This document shows, in pieces, positions 9,338 through 19,773 of a stretch of 64,000 nt of DNA (within the stretch, counting starts at the first letter, position 1; the number at the start of each line of letters is the position of its first letter). The notes beneath the pieces were generated by a model. It searched no databases and had not been told where the DNA came from. It saw only the letters and a program-made list of their open reading frames with translations. The DNA comes from Sanguinoderma infundibulare. Lineage: Eukaryota; Basidiomycota; Agaricomycetes; Polyporales; Polyporaceae. The stretch covers positions 3,782,001-3,846,000 of the forward strand of contig JAVLRN010000005.1 in assembly GCA_032821775.1 (NCBI GenBank), read 5' to 3'. The position numbers and the translations under genes are program-made.

Positions 9338-9420
9338 CGGGAGAAGCGGACGGGGCCGTCGAAGACGTACTGCCTGCGTTCCGCCTTCCGGTCAGTCGAC
9401 GGCGTAGATTTGATCTGATC
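9338..9420 (-). pseudogene. Duplicated exon piece of the C2-domain gene
   Basis: On the minus strand this reads ERRQYVFDGPVRFSRA preceded by a Lys/Ser segment. It is nearly the same as the start of the C2 gene's last exon at about 8399-8482 (ERRQYVFDGPIRFSRH). The similarity stops on both sides, so it is a stray partial duplicate about 900 bases upstream of its source. Confidence 0.6.
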
Positions 9421-9803
9421 CTCGATGGTGAGTCGGAGCTCTGTTCATCCTACAAGCCCGTATCGCGTACCGAGCATGACTCTCCTTTCCATACTAAAGC
9501 ACGAGGTCGCGCGGCTCGACGTCGAGTGTGCCATTGCAATAGAGCAAGCGCTCCTTCACGATGGAACGGAGGCGTCGGAAGGGGCTTTGGTCAACGGTGG
9601 AGGACGTGGTTGGGAGAACCGTTAGAGAGATTCGATCACGTCGAAAAATGATCTAGATATACCGGTGCGGACAGGATGTGACACGAGGAACACAAGAACG
9701 GGAGGTCAGTACGTCATCAATGGATCGTCGTTACGAGGGTTTCTTCACTCACCACGCATAGACTAGACTGTGCTCATGCAACCCCCAACCCAATCTGGGG
9801 CAG
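9421..9803. other. Unassigned stretch
   Basis: Short frames only. A minus-strand frame just upstream of the duplicated C2 piece stays open in copy 4 (63426-63791) but resembles nothing I know. Confidence 0.3.
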
Positions 9804-10241
9804 TCATGATTCTTCTTCGTCGTCCGACGGTGGGTCGCGCGAGTCTTCCTCGCCCTCTAGGAAGACGCCGAGGGTCTCGGCCGGCCGCCAAAGCTCCGCG
9901 CGCACGAGCGCAAAGGCGAGGTCGTTCGCGCACTCCTCCTGGTCGTCCGCGAAGAGCCCATCCATGTACTGGTTCTCGGGGTTGTACTGGCGCCCAAGCG
10001 GGGACAGCTCCTAGCACGCGCGGTCGACGATGCAGTCGAGCGCGTGCTCAGCGTTGCTGCCATTGTCGAGGAATGTGGCAATGAGCTTCGCGGACGCGTC
10101 CTCGCCTGAGCCGTCGCGCAGCTCGGCGAGCTTGGCGGCGGCGGCGGAGGCAGAGGGGAAGTCTTTGCGGTCGTCGTCGGCGAGGTCCTGGGCAGCACTG
10201 CAGCACCATCTCGTAACCACTTGACGCGAGAGACTGGACAA
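9804..10241 (-). pseudogene. Hypothetical acidic protein, nonsense-interrupted
   Basis: One minus-strand frame runs through DFPSASAAAAKLAELRDGSG and KLIATFLDNGSNAEHALDCI, then VDRAC, a TAG at 10011-10013, and continues in the same frame with ELSPLGRQYNPENQYMDGLF, ADDQEECANDLAFALVRAEL and an acidic tail DPPSDDEEES with stop at 9804-9806. The flow across the stop indicates one coding sequence broken by a point nonsense change. I do not recognise the family. No reliable start codon is seen; 10241 is only the upstream end of the open frame. Confidence 0.45.
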
Positions 10242-10313
10242 GCCTGCTGATGCTCACCGACGAGTGAGATTTCTCACCAGGCCGTACCTGAGGGCATGCG
10301 CGCGCGTCAGTCG

Positions 10314-11743
10314 CTAAATTAGCACAGATTGCCTCGTGATCATCACGTACAGCCGGAGGGTCTCGCGGCAGACCGAGTCGAGGTAGGGAAGACCGCCGAG
10401 CTGACCGTAGCCGACCTCCCCGCCCGCCTGCGCCCCCACGACCCCGGCCCGGAGCTTACTCCGGACGTCCGGGTTCAGTGCTAGGAGATGGAGCAGCCTC
10501 GCGGTCGCGTTCGAAGTTGTATCCATGCCGGCAAGGACGAATGTTCTGAAATGCGAGCTCGCGGGCTTAGAGGAGGCGGTGGCACAAGACACGACAAGAC
10601 GTACGAGACTTGAGCAGTGAGCTCGTCATCCGACAACTTCTCCGTCTCCGATGCAGTCGTGTTCGCCTGCACTGGTCCGGAATATCATGTTCAGTCGGGA
10701 CAAATAAAACAGATCAGGACCGACTCACGGCGCAACATACGAAGGATGCTCATGATGTCCTTGCCCTGCCCGACCTGCTGCGCTGTCGACTGGTCCCCCT
10801 TCCGTAGAGCAGCGCGCTTCTCCGCGATGATCTCCAGAGAACGCTTGTGCATAGTGCGGACGATGTTCTTCATGCGTTGCACGCGCCTGTCCGGAATCAT
10901 ATTTACTACGATCCCCACAAGCCAGGAAGGCAGTCGCGCTCCCAAGACCCAGACAAGCATCATGATGGTCCGGAAGATGGCCAACGCGCTCCACGCGGCA
11001 CTGAAGGGACGTCAATCATGCAGTGTTAGGAGGTGAGAAAGCGGGAGGAGTGCGCACAAAAACGACTTGACGGCTTCCGCGAAGTCGTTGTCCACATCTT
11101 CTACCAGTGGGTCGAACAAGTAGCCGAGCGCTCCCTGACCCAGTAGTTCGAGCGCAGCCCGACCCATCCACTTGAGGACGTCCACTTCCTTAGTGCGTGC
11201 GCCGACATCTGTGATTAGGGCGTCGCGGAGCTGGTTTCACGACCGTGTCTCAGTCAGCCGGACTCGGGCAAAGACTGAACCATGGGAGAGAGCGCATGCA
11301 CACCTTGTAAGATGTCTCGTAGAACACGGGCGTGATCCCGCGGAGATAGGCGACTGAGAAGACCGGTTTGAGCATCTTGCGCTGCTTCCTGTGCCTTCTG
11401 TGACAAGCAGACCCGGGCCGAGGAGCGTGGTGCTGGTCATGACATTGACGTTAGCGCTGCCGCTGCTCGACATGCCTATCGATGATGACGTACCGCGCTG
11501 GAACGTTGCTCTTGACCCATATATCCTGATCTTTGATCGTGATGCTATACAACGCCTTCGGGTCATAAACATGCAACCATGTGCGCTGTAGAAGTGGTAC
11601 CGGGGGAGACCGGTTAGACGGAAACTATTAATAGTCGAGTGGGTGGGTTTATTACGCACGCTAAATGGATTGGCCAGTTTGGACAGCGGACCGTACGTTT
11701 GCGCGAGATGCTTCTTCCAGCCGTGACTGTGTCTGTCGAAAAA
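10314..11743 (-). pseudogene. Cytochrome P450, truncated and frameshifted
   Basis: Minus-strand exons splice in order: 11743-11660 (WKKHLAQTYGPLSKL), 11585-11494 (LHVYDPKALYSITIKDQDIW), 11432-11304 (LLGPGLLVTEG, then a frameshift, then HRKQRKMLKPVFSVAYLRG, the C-helix), 11230-11058 (WMGRAALELLGQGALGYLFD), 11000-10729 (KKR-rich, GKDIMSILR), 10666-10610 (ASETEKLSDDELTAQ) and from 10545 (AGMDTTSNA, the I-helix oxygen-binding motif, and ETLRLY, the K-helix ExxR). The frame ends at 10314 before the PERF and haem-cysteine loop, so the haem ligand is missing. The N-terminal membrane anchor is not found. The style is that of basidiomycete microsomal P450s of broad xenobiotic or secondary metabolism. 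A catalytic product is not possible from this copy. Confidence 0.8.
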
Positions 11744-13810
11744 CTGCTCAGTGTTTCCTGTTATTGCATTCGTCAGACGTACCCGCGCAAGATCGCGTCG
11801 CCCGACGGCGCGCTCTCGCTCTCTGACGCTCTGGAGGGTCCGATCTTGTGCCAGACTTCCGAGGGGGGTAGTCGTAAGAGGGCTCCGTGCACAGCTGGAA
11901 GCGTATTGTGAATGTTGTCGTGCGTTGCCTAGCAAGCGAACCCGGGTGGCCACCCGCCGCATACATGTGTTCAAGCCGCTGCAGCGACCACACAGATACC
12001 TGGGACGATTGTAGGTCAGATAACTGATGGAACAGGACGGAAGGCCCGGAATCACATACCAAAATGGTACATCCCGTGCCCGCACGGTACCGGCGATCAG
12101 CGTGACCTCGAAACGCCACCACAAAGGTGCCGAGTCGACCACCGCTTCACGGTGGACATCGCCGCGTCCTCCGGAGGCATGTGCGCGATTCCTGCAACAT
12201 GAAAGTCACAACTATCCGTTAGTACGAACGCAAATAGCACAGAATACGATTTCGGAATAGACTTACAATGCAATGGGTTGCCCAGGGCTTCACAGATGGG
12301 TGTTGCGGGTATGGCGCAGCTGGGATGGAGAGAAAGGGAGGAACGGACGACTCGGACAGGAGCGCGGAGACGATGGCGGGCGGCCTGGCAAGCCCCTCTT
12401 GCGCGGCCTGCTTTTATGTTAGCTCTGGCGCCATAATCTCGCCTCACCTGCCGCTAACCCTTCCGACACAACCCGGTCTCCAGGAGCGACTTTCGCGCGA
12501 GCACCGTCTCCCACGAAGACGTATTTCAAGTCCTCTCCCGCTTCGTGTTCATCCGAATCGCCAAATTTGACCCTGCTCCCGTCTCACCCTTGGGTTTCAC
12601 AAAGCCATCAGGGACGTTCGCGCCACGGTTTGTTTCCTCACAGCGGCATTTTTGGCATGGGCTACAGCTTGCAGTTCGACGTGGAGGGGCACGTCGAAGA
12701 GGTCAGTCAGTTGCTACTTCCGCCAATTGGTTTCTGTTGTATCGTGTCTGTAAGGTCCCTGGTAAAGTCGAAGGTCGGGTCACTAACCTCGTTCCCCGAC
12801 GCGCAGCGCGGATGGAGACAACATTCTAGAACACTGCGACGGCCGCGGACAATTCGTGCCGTGTGCGCGTTGACACATGCGTCCGTCCCTGGGGGTCCAT
12901 TCTCAAACTAAATTGGAACTCACCTTCCGTGCCGCCCAATATCGCTTGTGCGACAAATTTCTGACGGGAGTGCACAACTACGGCCATTCTGGACATTGCC
13001 TGGACTTGTCAGGGCCGCTGTTTTGCTGCACGCAGCCAAGAAGTCATAAGATTCGCTTCGGGGGCCGTCCACGACATAGCCCTGGAAACATTGATGAGAG
13101 GTCTGGAAATGCGCAACCGCCAGCAGCCGCGTCCGGAGTGGGCGCCGTGGACGTCGTCAGACAGCCTATTCGTGACCTGGATTGGTATCAGTCCTGTCCA
13201 ACGCTGCGATCAAAATCGAACCATGTACGCACCCCACGAAATGAGCTGTGATCAGCGATTGGAATGGCGCGCCCTTTACACCACACTGTTGGGGAGGAAC
13301 GGTGCGCTGATTGGGAGGACCCGGAGGAATATTGCGACCGGCTGGAGGCATGGGGACGCTTGCATTCCTGACACGCCGATGATCGTGAGCAGAACGAGCA
13401 CTGCGGGGGACACACGGGGATTTCGAGCACAGGCGTCTCAACACGCGCCAGCCAGACATCTAGATCTCGTACACAACGTAAGCATGGACGGTACGCATCA
13501 AACACAATTTCGCTTACCGTGGCGGAACTCCAGAGAACTTGGCGGGAGGAATTTGAGTTAAGCTACGCGGGTGTGTACTGTTGATCTCGCTTGTACCTGC
13601 TTGACAACGCCCTGGGGCGATCTACGATCAAGGCGTGAGCATGATACTTGCCCGAACACCGAGATCCTTACTCGATGTACCGAGATCCAATCGTTTGGCT
13701 GGATGCCATGGACCGGGCGTTTCATTCGATGACTATGATGACATTACGAACATTATTATGGCTAGACTCGCACAGAAGTACTCACCCGAGGAGCGGACGC
13801 GCACCTCGAA
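11744..13810. other. Two kilobases without an assigned gene
   Basis: The P450 5' end may lie in the first 450 bases, but I could not fix a start. A minus-strand CATAAAAG element near 12412 is TATA-like. Minus-strand scraps such as AGEDLKYVFVGDGARAKVAP (about 12480-12540) and plus-strand frames at 12567-12911 and 13091-13561 are open but unrecognised. I see no tRNA, repeat or mobile-element protein. Confidence 0.35.
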
Positions 13811-14988
13811 ACTCCGATCGCGGTGTCGCAACACCATGTGCGCGACGAGGTGGGCGATCGTCTTCGTCCACCCCTTGCCTCCGCCAACGAGCGGCGGCAG
13901 ACCCTCCATACGCAACATCGGGGCATGCATCTTGAAGTCGAGCAAGGCCCCAATCTCCTTGGACCGCTGTTCCTGCAGCTTGCGCGTACGATGCGCCTCA
14001 GCGTGCATGTTCATGACGGAGTGAAGCTCGCGCTTGCGAAGGCGCTTCTCGGCAGCGTCGGTACGACAGGGTCCGTCTCCATTGCATCCGCGTCGGCAGA
14101 TGGAGGGAGGAGCGCGCTCGCGACCGCGGTGATCCGCTCACTCAGCTCGGCCTCGGCCATGCGTGCCGCACGTTCCTCGGCCAGAGCGTTCTTGCGAAGA
14201 GCGCGGAGGGTGAGGAATTCGTCGACCTCGACGTTGGCCGATTCCGGATCCAGTTGGATGTCGAGAAAGCCCAAGTCGTCCAGTGACGGGGAGCGTGCGA
14301 GTGGTGGATCCGACTGCAGGAACAACTCGAAGCCGCCCTGAGGTTCCAGCACACCGCCAAGAAGCGAGGGTGAGATCGGGCGTTCCAGAAACATGGAATG
14401 ATCCTCGTCTTCGCACTCGGGGAGAAGGGGATGTGGTGGGTGCAGAGATGCCGGAAGGTCTGCCATATCGTACATGTCAAGAATGTTCGAATGGGGGGAT
14501 TGAAGCACAGGTGTAAGGCATACTTGTTTACGGAGGAGTGTGGGGTCGTGAAGATCGTTGAGAGGTCGTCTGCGAGGAGGTGGTGGTGGCAACTCTGCAA
14601 TGTCACCGTCCTCGGAAGGCATCACAGTGTCGGAGTATTCAGAGTCGAGATCCGCAGACGGGGGACGCAGGAGGGACGAATGGGAGAAGGGGAAGAAAGG
14701 ATCGTGGTCCTCCAGAAGAGGTGCGGACGGGTTCGAGGCAGGTGGCTCACCAAAGGACGGTTCCCCGTGGAACCAATGGGGCACACATTGGTCGAAAGGA
14801 ATCTCGACAGGCGACAGTGGAGAGGGCTGTTGTACACGTAGCGCATGATGGAGAGGAAAGCCAAGCGACAAGATGAGTCCGGGCAGCTCAAGAGAAATCT
14901 CGATAGGCTTCGGAGAGGATGGAGGGAAAAGTATATCGACCAACGCATGGCTGGGGCTGTACGTCCAGTCCATAGCAGGGCCGGAAAC
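13811..14988 (-). pseudogene. Inverted partial copy of the large Ser/Pro-rich gene
   Basis: Read on the minus strand this matches 5147-6343 of the large gene nearly residue for residue, starting at AMDWTYSPSH and running through SADLDSEYSDTVMPSEDGDI and ANVEVDEFL. It ends at LRHRDRS where similarity stops sharply. A one-base deletion near 14060 shifts the frame after TDPVV; the true frame then resumes as AEAHRTRKLQEQRSKEIGAL and GGKGWTKTIAHLVAHMVL. Several short in-frame losses are also present. Both the N-terminal 260 residues and the C-terminal tail are absent. The open frame reaching up to 15201 is chance translation into shugoshin's 3' end, not a real N-terminus. Confidence 0.85.
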
Positions 14989-15028
14989 TTCAGCCACAAG
15001 AAACCCGACGTTGAACGTAGTGTGGGGG

Positions 15029-16535
15029 CTATACAGCCATACTGTGTCGTCGGATGTCGTCGCCTTCGACCCAGCGTGCACCCGATACCTGTGCACTTCG
15101 CCGTCGGCCGTCCACGTTGCCCCACGTACCGGTGCCAAGACCGCCGAATTCGGCATCAGCCTGTGTCCCCTGGCTCTCCAGCAGCACATATCTTCTTCCA
15201 CTTCGCTGTACCTGTGGAGATGGATTCGGGATCAGCATCTGTAGCACTGTTCGACGACGAGGATTGTGAAGAAAGTGGTGGACGATCCTCATGGACTCCT
15301 GAGGTGGAAGAGCGTTTTGATGCAGCGTTTGGTGGTGGTGGGATGGGATCGGGCTTCCACAATTCCCTTCAGTAAATGTTAGACGGTATAGACAGATCGG
15401 ACACTTACGTGTTGGGCTTGGGGTCCGTGTAGTTGATGCTCTTGCGTACTCTATGCTCGTGTCCGGCCGTGGAGGGCTCCGGTTCGGACTGAGTTGGCGG
15501 CACAACGGGGCTCGAGGAGCGCAGAATGGGCAGATGAGAAGAGGGCTCGGACACAGGCGCGGGCGCGGATGTCAGCGTAGAGAGGAAGTTCCGCATAGAG
15601 GTGCTCGCCAAGCTCGTGGCAATGCGGGCTCATCAACGTCCGGTGTCCGCTCGCAATCTGTGTCATGCAGAGTTTGTGAGACACCGTGGCCTGCAAGGGT
15701 TTCACGTCTGCTGTACGCACCAGATGTGGTTGTCCAGCAGAGGCAGCGTCGAGCGGCTCGCTTGGGCGTTGGTCATGTCCTTGAACTTCGACTTGCTCCC
15801 CTCTGTAACCTCCGCTGGTTCTTCCGTAACCCGCTTCTTGCGCTCGCGAGGTCACGGAATCTCGGTATACACGTCCGCATCAGACTCGCACGCCCGATCG
15901 CCCTCCTTGTTCTTCCGCTTCGTGATGCTCTGGAGAATAGCCTCAACCTCGTCTTCATCAGGCTCAGCATTCGCCAGATCATCCCCCTCCAAGGCCTTCC
16001 GTATGGGCGACTCGGGAACAGGGCTGGGTGGGCGATCGCGGCCATCTGCGATAGTCGCTGTGATGGCCAAAGTCGTCAAGATCCCACGCTGTCGCCGCGA
16101 GGATCGTCGCTTTCCAGTCTTGCGTAACCGGTCGTCGAAATCGAATTCTATTACGTCGATAGCGGGTCGCGATGGCGCTTTGGATGGGGAAACCGAAAGA
16201 CGGCTCGTGCTGGACGATCATGCCTTGGACTTAGTGCGCTTCTTCGGCAGTATCGGGCTAGACTCGGGTAGTTCATCCAGGTCAATATCTGCCGGAGATG
16301 ACTGATTCGGCTCCTCATGTTCGAAGAGCACTGGGATCGTCAGTGGGCAGGCAATGCGGTTACATGGTGGAGAGACTTTGGGATCAGGAATGAGATATCT
16401 GGCGTGTGGTGGAGGATGAACTTCGGGGGTTGTCGAACGGCCATGAGGTACACCAAAAGATTTCCAGATGAGCCCCAACTGTTTCATGAGGGAGTGCGTC
16501 TGACGGGGGCTGTGATCGCAACATATCGTGGCCAA
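15029..16535 (-). pseudogene. Shugoshin-like protein, broken
   Basis: The minus strand reads SLMKQLGLIWKSFGVPHGRS, EEPNQSSPADIDLDELPESS, a TGA at 16218-16220, then in the same frame IDVIEFDFDDRLRKTGKRRS, PPSPVPESPIRKALEGDDLA and SDADVYTEIP. A second in-frame TGA at 15852-15854 is followed by PRERKKRVTEEPAEVTEGSK. A later exon has the shugoshin C-terminal box RVRKSINYTDPKPNT with a GTAAGT intron, and a last exon ends NVDGRRRSAQ...DIRRHSMAV at 15029. Shugoshins protect centromeric cohesin through PP2A. The N-terminal coiled coil that binds PP2A is missing: unrelated sequence begins above 16535. Two in-frame stops plus loss of the N-terminus make it a pseudogene. Confidence 0.65.
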
Positions 16536-16623
16536 AAGGCCTCGGATTTATTTGATACACTTACAGCAGTGCGCTATCATCTTCAAAGTTAACCTCCTCA
16601 CTCTGTCTGTGCGCACGTACACC

Positions 16624-17262
16624 ATGCCTCCCGTTCGAGACCATGCTGCGAACCCTGCGAGTCCGTGTGGACATGAACGGGCGTACTCGACTGCCCTTGC
16701 AAAGCTCAAGGGCGCGCTCAGGGAAAAAGCGACAGGAAAGCTCAGTACGTACTTTTCAATCCATGCAAAGCGCGACTCTGTCTGACAAGGCATGCAAGGA
16801 CAACTCACCGGGAATCCCAAGGCGAAGATGCACTGGTCGAAAAAGGGCTACGCCCTTGGTGTCGTCGTCCGCAGCGGCCACCATCTTCGTTCATGGCCGA
16901 CGTACGCGAACATACCATTCGCAGACCCCAGCGCGATTCCCGGCGGGCAGCCCGCCCTGCGCTTCCTCCTCGCGCTCTGGGACGTTGGTATCCTCCGCTT
17001 CGAGCCGGCGACAGACGAGGACATCGACCTCGCCCGTCGTAACCCAGACGCAGTCTTGCCGGGTACGCTGCCAGTTCTCCCGGCTCCGTTCTGCTGGGGA
17101 CCGTTTGGGCGGAACGACATCGGCCTCGGTCGCGCCCGCCCGAAGACAAATCCGTTCGGCCTCACGCTGAGGCACCCGAAGAACGGCCCAAAGACTCCGA
17201 AGCTTTTGCTTGACTCGGACGGTGAAGATGGCGAGATTGATGAGGCAGAGGCGGAGCTCTAG
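16624..17262 (+). CDS. Small two-exon basidiomycete protein, intact
   Basis: Exon 1 (16624-16744) starts at ATG with MPPVRDHA and contains YSTALAKLKGALREKATGKL. The intron 16745-16798 has a GTACGT donor, CTGAC branch site and AAG acceptor. Exon 2 (16799-17262) continues LTGNPKAKMHWSKKGYALGV and ends in an acidic tail SDGEDGEIDEAEAEL, 194 residues in all. An alternative acceptor at 16788-16789 also keeps the frame and would add four residues. The segment ALREKATGKL-x-GNPKAKMHW is, from memory, a recurrent signature in basidiomycete hypothetical proteins; its function is unknown. It has no signal peptide or membrane span. It lies 88 bases from the broken 5' end of the divergent shugoshin remnant. 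Confidence 0.7.
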
Positions 17263-18059
17263 CGAGAACGAGGCGGATCGCGACGCAGTATCAAGTAGCT
17301 AGTAGTAGCCGAGAGTCTCGTTCTGATGACGAGACACAAGCAGGCGAGAGTGTCACAAATCATCAAGTATATGCGAATGGCCGCCGTGAGCGTGGCAGAT
17401 GGTGAAGCGGTTGTGGTGGTCAAGAGCAAGCCGAGGGGATGACGCATGATTCATGACTGGCTTCCTAGAATGGCAGGTGCAGGCGTCTCGAGCTTGGTGG
17501 CGCGGCGCGTCTCGAGTCCGTCTGCTCGCACTTAACGTTAACCTTCATTAATCATTGTCGATGTATCAGAAACCATTCGTGGAAGCTGCAGGACTTCGAG
17601 AACCTTCACTGACCGCTTTTCCCCTGCAACAGAACCACCCAACCTTGACAGGTGAGCTGCTCGCTTTCTGCCCATGTTGTGTCATTGTATGCACAGCGGT
17701 GTACATTGTGCTGACGTCCTGCTGACCCATGCTCTGAAAATTCCAGCCAAAAATTGTCCCATTTGCTGCAGTTCGAGGTGCCAAAAATTCTATTGGTCGC
17801 AAATCCAATTGTGTTGTCAGGGTCCATAGCGAAGATGGTCTCCGCGTCCGCGCTGCCGGTGGGTTTCCCATATCACTGTAATATCTCTCGCGTAACTGAC
17901 TTGGATATTTGGTGGGCAGATGTCAGAGTAAACAATTTCCGCTGTCCATCCGTCCCGTCACTCGCCCACCCGCCCATTCTCCTCCTTCCCGTCTCCACAA
18001 ACATCCTCTCTGCCCCGCTACACATCCTCCTCACATGCTCATCGTCCAAGCCATCCAAG
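17263..18059. other. Unassigned stretch before the next unit
   Basis: Contains a short open piece at 17562-17640 (KPFVEAAGLREPSLTAF) followed by a GTGAGC donor, and a plus-strand run PKIVPFAAVRGAKNSIGRKS near 17746-17805. Neither is recognised. From 17940 it is strongly pyrimidine-rich, as in fungal promoters or before splice acceptors, and leads directly to the aldo-keto reductase exon. Confidence 0.35.
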
Positions 18060-18060
18060 C

Positions 18061-18213
18061 TCGAAGCCGCACATCACTGTGCCAATCATCGACACAACCA
18101 GCCTCGCGAACCTCGAGGACATCCTGGGCTCGCTCAACATGAAGCCAACCGGGGACGAGATCAAGCTCGTGGAGGAGGAGTACCGGCCGTCGGCTGTTCC
18201 TGGGCACGTTTGA
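18061..18213 (+). pseudogene. Aldo-keto reductase exon fragment, copy 2
   Basis: Same bases and stop (18211-18213) as at 2-154. Here the upstream flank is visible: 17940-18060 is CT-rich, ends in AAG, and holds no reductase exon. Confidence 0.6.
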
Positions 18214-19138
18214 GCGACGGTACGATGCACGGTGCAGAACGATGATGATGAGACTGTTTGTGGACACCTGGGCCACGGTGAGTCGATTGCAAGTCGATTG
18301 CAGCCCATTCGACCCTCGAGCGCTGGGACTGATCTGTTCTCGGCAGTTTGCGGGCACCGCTTTGAACGTTCAACACGTCTCTCTCTTCTCTCCACTCCCA
18401 TCGCCTGCAGCCCGCCAGGATATGCCAGCATGCTGAGACCGTCTACGCCGACAAGCAGGACCAGAACGAGCGCATGATGCAGGAGCTCACCACCCTCCAT
18501 GCTTCGCTTACAGTCCCGCGTAGTACTTTCCCTCGGACGGCTCTATTCGGATTCGGTGTAGTGTCGATTGGGGGTGATCCCGGCGAGTATATGCGCAGGT
18601 GAGCGGTGCCTATTTGTAAACTCTGTGGCACGTTAACTTATTTTCATTCCACCCATTTCCCTCAGTCTTCTTCGGGCCCTCCTCAGAGTTGTTATCGGAG
18701 GCCGCTGTCGAGCTCCTGGGCCGTGCTTTTCCAAGTCTCCCGGCCCGGTCGCGTGGATGACCGCGATCTTCCGCAGAACGTCTCGGAGTTGTCCGCGTCT
18801 GACCCGTTGGACGTGGCTCTGCGGCTGTCGAGCAGCGAGCAGCGAGCAGCGATTGTGAGCTCGCTCGAGCCTCTCTGGCCTCTGGCTCCCGGATGCCCGG
18901 GCCCGCACTCCGTCCCGGCCTTCCGTTGACTTTTCTGGTGCACACCGCTCCCAGGCCACTTCCCCCGCCCATTTTTCGAAGATTGCTCTCCGACTCTCCG
19001 GCTTTGTCGAGGAAGCAGGCAGCTCCCCTGGCAATGGTGGCCATCCGTTCGAGGTCTGGGCGATTGCCATCGTCTACGATGGTTCGTGGATGATGTCGTC
19101 CGGATTAGCTTGATTCTGACCGTTCTTTTTTTGCAGAG

Positions 19139-19275
19139 AGTTGTTCCGTACACAGGCGAGTAGGCGGATGTCCACAAGGTTGGCTACGACGACATTGGTT
19201 GATGCAAGTCCGGCGACCTTGTACACATCGCTCGCTCCCCGTGTTAGGCCCCCACGGGGTATCCTCATGTACGGT
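19139..19275 (+). pseudogene. Cdc48-like relic, copy 2
   Basis: Same two blocks (VGYDDIGG and RPPRGILMYGP) and the same stops as in copy 1. Confidence 0.5.
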
Positions 19276-19773
19276 CCTGCTCTGACGTGATCCCTCTCCT
19301 CCATATCAGCATGCGGCACACAATGGCGAGACGTCTTGATGCCGGTCTTGATCTGGGGTGCGTTAGGCAGAGGCTTTGGCTCATTGGTGCGTTCTGTCGT
19401 TTGACGGTGTCACGCGCAGAGCTGAAGGATCGCGATTGGGGCGCACAGCTCAACCGGTTTACGCACGAAATCCACCCCGCCCTACGTGATGCGCGGCAAG
19501 GCCGATTTGCCGTCGGTTTCATCTAAAGAACGCGTGAGTACCGCAGCATACCACATATCCACCGCCTCAGGCCTCGCCTGCCTTCCTGTCGCAGCGCCGC
19601 AGCGTCTTCCTACAGTTTTCTCGCGAATATTTCCACCGCCTCTGCCCTCATACTTAAAGAGCCGGGGTCCACCTCATTTACTCCACTGCATATCGAGTTT
19701 CGCCTCTCCCTCTGCCTGCGCCACCGCCGCGGTGCTCTCCTCTGTTTTCTTCGACATAGCCAGTCTTCTGAAC

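Larger units (their letters stand above)
1..18059. repeat. 18,059-bp tandem repeat unit, copy 1
   Basis: The same sequence recurs head to tail with a constant period of 18,059 bases; for example the bases at 2 recur at 18061, 36120 and 54179. Phase is arbitrary because the window starts inside the array, so the true unit ends are unknown and the array probably continues to the left. This copy carries T at 6470, A at 2417 and C at 3999, the states shared by most copies. All detailed gene entries below use this copy; add 18059, 36118 or 54177 for the others, the last only up to about 60750. Confidence 0.97.

Noticed and set aside
11237..12142. A 301-codon minus-strand open frame
   Set aside because: It reads through clear P450 introns (11493-11433 and 11659-11586) and mixes exon and intron sequence; the spliced P450 model explains it better.
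14011..15201. A single 396-codon minus-strand protein
   Set aside because: Only the part from about 14988 down is homologous to the large gene; the first 70 codons are out-of-frame shugoshin 3' sequence, and the frame ends at a one-base deletion.
15453..16305. Plus-strand frames of 224 and 234 codons
   Set aside because: They lie antisense to the shugoshin relic, which has family motifs on the minus strand.
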